Source: an uncultured Elusimicrobiales bacterium (GTDB lineage Bacteria > Elusimicrobiota > Elusimicrobia > Elusimicrobiales > Elusimicrobiaceae). Taken from it: a DNA stretch of 8,816 nt. The stretch lies in contig CAJOLM010000044.1 in the NCBI GenBank assembly GCA_905235355.1, positions 1 to 8,816 on the forward strand, given 5' to 3'. The position numbers were made by a program, and so were the translations under genes. The notes under the pieces are model-generated. The model saw only the letters and a program-made list of their open reading frames with translations. It did not search any database and was not told where the DNA came from. Of the stretch, positions 1-4,456 are shown in pieces (position 1 is the stretch's first letter; every line of letters starts with the position of its first letter).

Positions 1-261
1 TATTCCTAAGAAATGCAAAATCATTGGGATTGCCACTGCTATAACCCCGCTAGGCGGAATGATGCCCCCTAACGGAGAAATATCCGTTAGCAACAGTTCC
101 GCAAAAATGCCTACCTGCAAGCCTGCCATGACGTCCCCTGTGAGCAAACCAAATAAAGGTCCTGCCACAATCGGGCGCGACACCAGCGTCTGAAACGCAT
201 AAGTGATGTCCAGCTCCAGTAGTGCGGCAAATAAACAAAACCCAATAATGCTTACGCTCAT
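1..261 (-). CDS. PTS mannose/sorbose-family EIIC component (3' part missing, runs off window)
   Basis: The minus strand from an ATG at 259-261 stays open for 87 codons to the window edge, so only the N-terminal third of a usual ~250-residue EIIC is present. The protein is hydrophobic, with membrane-helix-like stretches. It carries features of the mannose/sorbose-family EIIC: an AFQxxxSRPIVAGPLFGLLTGD stretch around residues 23-44, then GxxAEL, and a P-L-G-G-I-I-P-P segment near residues 66-73. Family knowledge: EIIC forms the membrane sugar channel together with EIID. The start codon overlaps the EIIB stop by 4 bp (ATGA), implying translational coupling and a shared complex. Whether EIID, HPr and enzyme I follow cannot be seen. 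In PTS-control clusters of this type a transported sugar often cannot be assigned, and none can be assigned here. Confidence 0.85.
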   Translation of the reverse strand, partial: MSVSIIGFCLFAALLELDITYAFQTLVSRPIVAGPLFGLLTGDVMAGLQVGIFAELLLTDISPLGGIIPPSGVIAVAIPMILHFLGI

Positions 262-725
262 GATAGTATTTCTTTTATAGACATAGACGCAGAACTGGGG
301 ACAGCGCGTGTTTCTACCTCTATACCCAGATCTGTTAGAATTTTTAACGTATTTTTATCTTGTTCATCTAAAAAAACATGCTCGGCCAATTTTTGTGCCC
401 CTTCTTTAAAATGCATGCCGCCAATATTTAAGGATTTAATCTGCAGCCCGTCTTCCACCAGGCGCTGGAAATCCTGCAACGACTCCATGAGCAGAAAAAT
501 GCGCTTGCCCGAGTTGGCCATATACGCCACGCAGTTTTCTGTTTCCAACACGGACAGATCATACTCAAAGGGCAAGGAAAGACGCAATAATTTTTTATTC
601 ATGTGCTTTTCTTGCTCTTGCGAGCAGGGGATCACCACTTCATCAATATTCAGTTCCGGTAGCCAGGCTTGGACGATTTGTCCGTGAATTAACCGGTCGT
701 CCACCCGTGCAAAAATAATGGGCAT
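258..725 (-). CDS. PTS mannose/sorbose-family EIIB component
   Basis: This 155-residue cytoplasmic protein has the usual length for the EIIB domain of the mannose family. It begins with the family's active-site segment R-V-D-D-R-L-I-H-G-Q, in which His14 is the expected phosphoryl acceptor receiving phosphate from EIIA and passing it to sugar bound by EIIC/EIID. Later hallmarks include the N-I-G-G-M-H segment near residues 100-105. The start ATG follows a purine-rich AGAGGCGG ribosome site. The gene lies 9 bp downstream of EIIA and overlaps EIIC by 4 bp. Family identity is firm. The substrate, and whether it transports sugar or acts mainly in signalling, is not determinable from sequence. Confidence 0.93.
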   Translation of the reverse strand: MPIIFARVDDRLIHGQIVQAWLPELNIDEVVIPCSQEQEKHMNKKLLRLSLPFEYDLSVLETENCVAYMANSGKRIFLLMESLQDFQRLVEDGLQIKSLNIGGMHFKEGAQKLAEHVFLDEQDKNTLKILTDLGIEVETRAVPSSASMSIKEILS

Positions 726-734
726 ATCCGCCTC

Positions 735-1130
735 TTAAATGAGTAATTCTGTGGCGTTAATAACCGCGCGTTTTCCGTCGGATTCAATTTTTAGCGCCAA
801 TTCTTTTTCCGTTAATTTTTTGCGGCTGTTTAAAGCGGTAAGTAGCATGCTCAAGTTCAGCCCCGTAATGACGTGCGCTTTGGCCACGTCTTTAGTAGCG
901 CGCAAAGCGATATTGGTGGCGCTGCCGCCAAAGATATCGGTCAAAATTACCACACCGTCTGGGATATCACCCATAAGAGCTTGCAGTTCTTTGGCTCCTT
1001 GATCTACAGAAGTGGCTTCCGTGACGGACATTGTTTTCACACCTTCGGCGCTTTTGCCCAAGATTTGGTCCGCGGTTTCCAACATTTCTTTGGCCAATTG
1101 GCCGTGTGTAACAAGTACGAGTTCTACCAT
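735..1130 (-). CDS. PTS mannose-family EIIA component
   Basis: This 131-residue single-domain protein matches the EIIA-Man fold family. The N-terminal VLVTHGQLA segment places the phosphorylated histidine at residue 9. The segment I-L-T-D-I-F-G-G-S-A-T-N around residues 62-73 is the conserved D-x-x-G-G-S/T-x-x-N region lining the active site. Family knowledge: it accepts phosphate from HPr-His-P and donates it to EIIB His. It is a stand-alone domain rather than the fused EIIAB of enteric bacteria. Its ATG lies 2 bp beyond the rapZ stop, and its ribosome-binding region (TAGGA) sits inside the end of rapZ, so coupling to rapZ is likely. Position beside hprK and rapZ suggests a regulatory role, which is inference. 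Confidence 0.93.
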   Translation of the reverse strand: MVELVLVTHGQLAKEMLETADQILGKSAEGVKTMSVTEATSVDQGAKELQALMGDIPDGVVILTDIFGGSATNIALRATKDVAKAHVITGLNLSMLLTALNSRKKLTEKELALKIESDGKRAVINATELLI

Positions 1131-1132
1131 AA

Positions 1133-1987
1133 TTATAATCCTATATCCCGGTGAAATTCAGAGGCACTCAGCCCCTGTTGACGTAAGGTTTCTGCCAATT
1201 GGTGCGCCATAAAAACACTACGATGCTTGCCGCCTGTGCAACCCATGGCAATGGTTAAATAGCTTTTTCCTTCCTTGATATACAAGGGAATTAAGTATTT
1301 AATCAAATCGGTAAAGCGGGCGGAAAATTCCCGCGTTTGGTCAAAGGATAAAATATAATCTTGCACGGCTTGGTCTAACCCTGTTTTTGTTTTCAAGCTG
1401 GGCACATAATAGGGATTGGGTAAAAAGCGTACGTCCATCACTAGATCTGTATCTTTCGGGATACCATTTTTAAACCCAAAGGATACGACGGAAATTTGCA
1501 TTTCGCCTTCTTTGGTTAACTCCAGCAGCGCGGCGATTTTTTCTTTCAGTTCGCCCAAATTTAAATCGGTAGTATCAATCACTTTATTGGCAGCTACGCG
1601 CAAAGGGGCCAGCAGTTTGTGCTCGTGCGCAATAGCGGCGGCCAGTTTTTTGTGGATGGGGTGTTTGTGCTTGGTTTCGGAGAAACGGCGTATCAGACAC
1701 TCCTCACTGGCGTCTAGGAAAATGACGGTAGTGGCAAAATCTTTTTGCGTATTTTGTTTTAGTAAGGCCGGGAGTTCTTTTAGCCGCTCGCCCTCGCGCA
1801 CATCTACACCCAATGCAATATTGGTTAGTTCCGGGTGGGTTTTGACATAATCTGCAAATTGGGCAAACAGTGCCATGGGTAAATTATCTACGCAATAAAA
1901 CCCTAAGTCACCAAACATCTTGAGCGCCTGGCTTTTGCCCGCGCCGCTCATACCGGTAATAATGAACAGTTTACGCTTGTGTTGCAT
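1133..1987 (-). CDS. rapZ: RapZ-family nucleotide-binding protein (RNase adapter family)
   Basis: The protein is 284 residues, the normal length for the RapZ/YvcJ family. The N-terminal domain has a Walker A loop GMSGAGKS at residues 12-19, then D-N-L-P near 34-37, D-V-R near 62-64 and F-L-D-A-S-E with R-R-F-S-E-T-K (about 89-105). The C-terminal domain carries the family hallmarks D-V-R-F-L-P-N-P-Y-Y and G-C-T-G-G-K-H-R-S-V (about 249-258). In Escherichia coli RapZ guides RNase E to the sRNA GlmZ. In other bacteria it is known mainly as an ATP/GTP-binding protein often placed next to hprK and PTS genes, as here. The ATG at 1985-1987 overlaps the end of hprK by 17 bp, with AAGG about 8 bases upstream. 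The biochemical role in this organism is not established by the sequence. Confidence 0.95.
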   Translation of the reverse strand: MQHKRKLFIITGMSGAGKSQALKMFGDLGFYCVDNLPMALFAQFADYVKTHPELTNIALGVDVREGERLKELPALLKQNTQKDFATTVIFLDASEECLIRRFSETKHKHPIHKKLAAAIAHEHKLLAPLRVAANKVIDTTDLNLGELKEKIAALLELTKEGEMQISVVSFGFKNGIPKDTDLVMDVRFLPNPYYVPSLKTKTGLDQAVQDYILSFDQTREFSARFTDLIKYLIPLYIKEGKSYLTIAMGCTGGKHRSVFMAHQLAETLRQQGLSASEFHRDIGL

Positions 1988-2927
1988 GTTTTTTGCCTTT
2001 TGTTTTCATGCGATTGAGCATCTTACGGCTAAATTCTTTGGCCGAGAAAATGCCTTGCGCTTTGAGCTGCTGATTAAGCGCAGCAACTTCTATTAGTACC
2101 GCCAGGTTGCGCCCCGGAGTAACTGGCAGCGTGAGTGACGGAATTTCTACACCTAAAATGGTGGTGGTTTTTTGGTCCACCCCCAGGCGGTCAATTTTTT
2201 CCGCCGGAGGTACTAATACCACCTCCAGCCCGACGGTAATTTCATCAGATGTGGCACTAATACCAAATAATAAATCTATATCCAAAATACCCAGCCCACG
2301 CACTTCCATATAGTGCTTAAGCATCTCCGGACAGGAACCAATCAGACGGTCCCCACGCCGTTGTATTTCTACCACATCATCTGCAATTAAAATGTGTCCG
2401 CGTTTAATCAGCTCCAGCGCACATTCGCTCTTGCCAATGCCGGCTTCCCCGCGGATAAGTACCCCGCCGCCGCTTACGCCCAGCAGCACGCCGTGCATAT
2501 GGGTCACGGGCGCGAGCTGCTCATCCAGCACGCGGCGCAACCGGGAAATTATTTCGGTAGAGCGCAAAGAAGAGCGCAAGATGGGCACTTCGGCCTGTTT
2601 GCAGGCTTCTTTTAAAGCGGGTAATGGTTTCAAATCGGCGGCCATGATGACGCACGGCACATAGCCTTTAGTTAACATCTTAAAGATGTTTTCTTCTAAT
2701 TCGTCCGGCTCGGCGTTTAAGCAAAATTCTTGCTCTGCTTTGCCAAAAAGTTGTATAGCGTCGGCGTGAAAATGGTCCAATTGTCCGCATAATACCAGCC
2801 CGGGGCGGTTAATGTGCGTATTGGTAATGGTCCGGTCCAGGAAGCGTTTTCCGCAAACCAGCTCCAGGTGAAGACTTTTCACCTGGAGTAGTTGGCTGAT
2901 TGATACGGATTTGGTGAATTTTTGCAC
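1971..2927 (-). CDS. hprK: HPr kinase/phosphorylase
   Basis: This 318-residue protein has the normal two-domain layout: an N-terminal HPrK domain (about 1-130) and a C-terminal P-loop kinase domain. Visible motifs are M-H-G-V-L-L at 144-149, Walker A GEAGIGKS at 160-167 followed by E168, I-A-D-D at 181-184, and the HPrK signature M-E-V-R-G-L-G-I-L-D at about 207-216. Family knowledge: it phosphorylates HPr on a regulatory serine using ATP or pyrophosphate and reverses this by phosphorolysis. HPr itself is not in the window. The start is GTG at 2925-2927, chosen because AAGG lies 6 bases upstream and no better start exists after the hpf stop 17 bp away. A perfect 11-bp inverted repeat lies inside codons 14-22. 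The 3' end overlaps rapZ. Confidence 0.95.
   Translation of the reverse strand: MQKFTKSVSISQLLQVKSLHLELVCGKRFLDRTITNTHINRPGLVLCGQLDHFHADAIQLFGKAEQEFCLNAEPDELEENIFKMLTKGYVPCVIMAADLKPLPALKEACKQAEVPILRSSLRSTEIISRLRRVLDEQLAPVTHMHGVLLGVSGGGVLIRGEAGIGKSECALELIKRGHILIADDVVEIQRRGDRLIGSCPEMLKHYMEVRGLGILDIDLLFGISATSDEITVGLEVVLVPPAEKIDRLGVDQKTTTILGVEIPSLTLPVTPGRNLAVLIEVAALNQQLKAQGIFSAKEFSRKMLNRMKTKGKKHATQA
2862..2888 (-). repeat. Perfect inverted repeat (hairpin) within the 5' end of hprK
   Basis: CTCCAGGTGAA at 2862-2872 is exactly reverse-complementary to TTCACCTGGAG at 2878-2888, with a 5-base spacer. In the hprK mRNA this forms an 11-bp stem about 40-66 bases after the start codon. It encodes ordinary residues (around L-Q-V-K-S-L-H-L-E). 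No run of U follows, so it is not a standard intrinsic terminator. Confidence 0.8.
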
Positions 2928-2944
2928 CGCACACCTTCGTGTTT

Positions 2945-3496
2945 TTATTTCTTTTTAATCGGTTTAATTAAACCGTATGTGCCGTCCAAACGTTTAAAAA
3001 TCAAGTTGATTTGTTTGGAATCTTCGTCTAAGAACATCCAGAAGGAATAGCCCAAGCGTTCCATTTCATAGGCGGCATCTTCCGGGTTCATCGGGGTGAC
3101 TTCTACTTGTTTAATGACGGAAAATTTCACATCATTAGCCGGCAGCAAAATGTGATCACCAAAAGAGGCCATTTCTTCCACGGCTGCGGTTTTGGTAATC
3201 GTGCGTTTGGATTTAGATTTGCTTTTGGCTTTTTTCATTTGTGCTTCGGCTTTGGTCACGGCTGCATCAATAGCTTTATACAAATCATGTTCCACGGCAG
3301 AGGCAGAGACCGTGTTTTTTCTGCCGGCGTGAATAATAATTTCAGCCCGTTGGTTAATTTTCTTTTCTACTGACAAGAGCACTTGCGCCCATACAACGTC
3401 GTCAAAGTAGTTTTCCAGTTTATTAACGCGCGCTTGGACAAATTGTTTAATTGCCGGCGTTAATTTGATATTTTTTGCGGTAACTTTAATTTCCAT
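2945..3496 (-). CDS. hpf: Ribosome hibernation promoting factor, long form
   Basis: The start was set at the ATG at 3494-3496, giving 183 residues. It is preceded by a strong GGAGGAG site (3500-3506), whereas a longer upstream reading (ATG at 3557-3559) would begin before the predicted transcription start. The N-terminal domain, beginning MEIKVTAKNIKLTPAIKQFV, is the HPF/YfiA ribosome-binding domain (about 1-97). A lysine/serine-rich linker follows. The C-terminal domain (about 125-183) carries the long-HPF pattern P-M-N-P-E-D-A-A-Y-E-M-E-R-L-G-Y-S-F and D-G-T-Y-G-L-I-K-P. Family knowledge: long HPF dimerises 70S ribosomes into inactive 100S particles in stationary phase or stress. It heads the operon with hprK, as seen in other PTS-control clusters. 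Confidence 0.95.
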   Translation of the reverse strand: MEIKVTAKNIKLTPAIKQFVQARVNKLENYFDDVVWAQVLLSVEKKINQRAEIIIHAGRKNTVSASAVEHDLYKAIDAAVTKAEAQMKKAKSKSKSKRTITKTAAVEEMASFGDHILLPANDVKFSVIKQVEVTPMNPEDAAYEMERLGYSFWMFLDEDSKQINLIFKRLDGTYGLIKPIKKK

Positions 3497-3511
3497 AAAC
3501 TCCTCCGTATA

Positions 3512-3537
3512 ATCTAAACGGGATAACCCGTATAGAT
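3512..3537 (-). repeat. Operator-like inverted repeat over the hpf transcription start
   Basis: Arms ATCTA-A-ACGGG (3512-3522) and CCCGT-A-TAGAT (3527-3537) are reverse complements, with a single central A/A mismatch in each 11-base arm and a 4-base ATAA spacer. The repeat lies immediately downstream of the predicted -10 box and ends 5 bases before the hpf ribosome-binding site. It could be a transcription-factor operator or, if retained in the mRNA, a 5'-UTR hairpin. Confidence 0.65.
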
Positions 3538-3567
3538 ATTTAATCATTAATAGTCGCACCGTGTCAA
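3538..3567 (-). promoter_or_regulatory. Predicted sigma70-type promoter for the hpf-hprK-rapZ-PTS operon
   Basis: On the minus strand a consensus -35 box TTGACA (3562-3567) is followed after 18 bp by TTAAAT (3538-3543). A TG dinucleotide one base upstream of the -10 box (3545-3546) makes it an extended -10. Transcription would begin near 3530-3532, about 35 bases upstream of the hpf start. All six minus-strand genes downstream are tightly spaced and could share this promoter. Confidence 0.65.
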
Positions 3568-3616
3568 CGGCGTTTAGAGGGGGAAAAAAGATTAGTTGCC
3601 GGCCAGGTCTCCCGGA

Positions 3617-3622
3617 TAGAAT
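3617..3622 (+). promoter_or_regulatory. Possible -10 element for a small plus-strand transcript
   Basis: TAGAAT differs from the -10 consensus at one position. The nearest -35-like sequence, TTGCCG at 3596-3601, leaves only a 15-bp spacer, which is short. A start near 3629 would give a transcript of about 275 bases ending at the terminator at 3876-3903. This is a weak prediction. Confidence 0.25.
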
Positions 3623-3634
3623 TTAGCAACACAA

Positions 3635-3868
3635 ATGGGTCATGATGTTAGTAAGCTGGTGCGGTAGCACAGGCCGGAGCGCAAGGGCTTCACAATTTTA
3701 TCGGTTTTTAAAATTTTGCGAAGATGCCACGGAGAAAACAGGAAGCCCCAAATATCGGTCTCAGTTTCTGTTTGTGATGAGTGTTACCGGGATTATGCCA
3801 CGCAGTGTCAAAAAATGGTGTTATTCTTGCAGGAGAAATTCCCTGACAAAAGCAGTTTTGAAAAATAA
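3635..3868 (+). pseudogene. Possible degraded small zinc-ribbon-like gene (or non-coding RNA)
   Basis: The gap between hpf and the 74-aa gene has protein-like reading on the plus strand, but not in one uninterrupted frame. The frame beginning ATG at 3635 meets an amber stop TAG at 3665-3667. After it, the frame continues to TAA at 3866-3868 and reads as a plausible small protein, including RRCHGEN, then VCDECYRDYATQC and an amphipathic tail ending S-F-E-K. An overlapping frame (ATG 3642 to TAA 3873-3875, 77 codons) is fully open but less protein-like in its second half. Joining the two frames at TGC/CGA (3717-3721) would give a Cys-x-x-Cys (FCRRC) plus Cys-x-x-Cys (CDEC) pair, as in zinc ribbons, and would need one missing base. 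No good ribosome-binding site is visible. Alternatives are an uncharacterised RNA, or no gene at all. I recognise no family. Confidence 0.28.
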
Positions 3869-3875
3869 GCCTTAA

Positions 3876-3903
3876 AAAACCCCGCTCTGTTGAGCGGGGT
3901 TTT
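3876..3903 (-). terminator. Strong rho-independent terminator, probably bidirectional
   Basis: CCCCGCTC and GAGCGGGG form an 8-bp GC-rich stem around a TGTT loop, flanked by A4-6 on one side and T4 on the other. In the minus direction it lies 13 bases beyond the stop of the 74-aa gene and is followed by six T residues. In the plus direction it is followed by four T residues and would end any transcript from the 3600-3870 region. Confidence 0.9.
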
Positions 3904-3916
3904 GCAAAAAGTAAAC

Positions 3917-4141
3917 TTATTTGGCGTTTACCATTTTGGCACGAGAGATATCACCTTTCTTGTCCAAGAAATAGAGATATCCTTTTTCTTTCTTGATGCC
4001 GGTTTTTTCTACTTTTTTGGGCTTTCCGCCTTTTTTGCCGCCGCGGGCCATTTGTACACGGGCCACGTCGCCGTCTTTATCAATGTAGTACAAGAAACCG
4101 TCTTCGCGTTCTACGCCAATTTTTAATACTTTTTCAGCCAT
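3917..4141 (-). CDS. Small basic protein of 74 residues with a duplicated motif, function unknown
   Basis: The ATG at 4139-4141 has an excellent ribosome-binding site (GGAGGAAG) 8 or so bases upstream, and the gene ends just before a strong terminator, so it looks like a real single-gene unit. The protein is lysine-rich with no signal peptide or membrane segment. Two copies of a ~26-residue unit are visible at residues 7-32 and 46-71. Both share K-x-G-[VI]-x-[KR]-E-x-G-[FY]-L-Y-x-x-D-K-x-G-D-[VI]-x-R, and a glycine/lysine-rich linker (RGGKKGGKPKK) separates them. The alternating aromatic/hydrophobic pattern with G-D turns suggests two small beta-hairpin units, and the positive charge suggests possible nucleic-acid or ribosome contact. 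Both ideas are inference. I do not recognise a named family. Confidence 0.85.
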   Translation of the reverse strand: MAEKVLKIGVEREDGFLYYIDKDGDVARVQMARGGKKGGKPKKVEKTGIKKEKGYLYFLDKKGDISRAKMVNAK

Positions 4142-4157
4142 TTTGAACTTCCTCCTT

Positions 4158-4171
4158 ATAAGGATCCTTAT
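4158..4171. repeat. 14-bp perfect palindrome upstream of the 74-aa gene
   Basis: ATAAGGATCCTTAT is its own reverse complement. It directly abuts the ribosome-binding site (4151-4157) of the minus-strand 74-aa gene, so it lies in that gene's leader or promoter-proximal DNA and could be a repressor site. A chance palindrome is possible. Confidence 0.5.
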
Positions 4172-4210
4172 TTTGTTGCAGGGGTTTGGATTACTAAACT
4201 AAAATTTTTT

Positions 4211-4255
4211 CCTTCGTGCTATCCTGCCCGGCACGAAAGGGGTTCCAAAACCCTT
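4211..4255. repeat. Two adjacent hairpin-forming repeats in the divergent intergenic region
   Basis: TTCGTGC (4213-4219) pairs with GCACGAA (4231-4237) around an 11-base loop. The following AGGGGTT (4238-4244) pairs with AACCCTT (4249-4255, one G-T) around CCAA. Neither is followed by a T run in either direction, so they are not intrinsic terminators. They may belong to the untranslated leader of the 74-aa gene. Confidence 0.45.
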
Positions 4256-4324
4256 ACCGAAAAAGTCTAATAAATATTTGCGCCTTTTGCAAGCATTATT
4301 TTTCCTCGGAGCGTGGGCGGGAGG

Positions 4325-4415
4325 TATTTTTCGTCGTACGCGTAGTAAAAATAAAAAACAATTTTTCCGGGGGCCCCACGGGGTAAAATCCGTTTTTCCG
4401 CGCGGGTGCGGTAAA
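4325..4415. repeat. Series of T-rich/A-rich dyads upstream of the smc promoter
   Basis: Three consecutive imperfect dyads are visible. TATTTTT (4325-4331) faces AAAAATA (4347-4353). TTTTTCCG (4362-4369) faces CGGGGTAAAA (4379-4388). TTTTTCCG (4393-4400) faces CGGTAAA (4409-4415). The last two are 31 bp apart, about three helical turns, and the third covers the -35 region of smc. This could be a regulator-binding array. No family is recognised. Confidence 0.4.
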
Positions 4416-4424
4416 TGTTATAAT
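4416..4424 (+). promoter_or_regulatory. Predicted extended -10 promoter element for smc
   Basis: A perfect TATAAT at 4419-4424 is preceded by TG and one base (4416-4418), an extended -10. The -35 region is poor (TTCCGC at 17-bp spacing), which extended -10 promoters tolerate. Transcription would start near 4431, leaving a leader of about 26 bases containing the smc ribosome-binding site AGAGGA (4445-4450). Confidence 0.65.
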
Positions 4425-4456
4425 ACATATATATATCCCCAAGCAGAGGAAAGAAT

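Noticed and set aside
50..238. 62-codon minus-strand frame
   Set aside because: It is out of frame with the EIIC coding frame that starts at 261, and that frame has clear family motifs.
1416..1850. 144-codon plus-strand frame opposite rapZ
   Set aside because: It is a Ser-rich shadow of the rapZ coding strand, which has a full set of conserved motifs.
3714..3722. Programmed -1 ribosomal frameshift joining the two small reading frames
   Set aside because: No X-XXY-YYZ slippery heptamer is in frame and no strong downstream structure is evident. A missing base or decay is simpler.
3640..3870. tRNA, tmRNA, SRP RNA, RNase P RNA or a known riboswitch
   Set aside because: I looked for T-loop, CCA-end, tag-peptide and classic riboswitch core sequences and found none. 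A GGGCTTC/GAAGCCC pairing (3684-3748 area) alone is not diagnostic, and 6S-like RNA could not be shown.
4211..4255. Intrinsic terminators
   Set aside because: The hairpins are not followed by T runs in either orientation.
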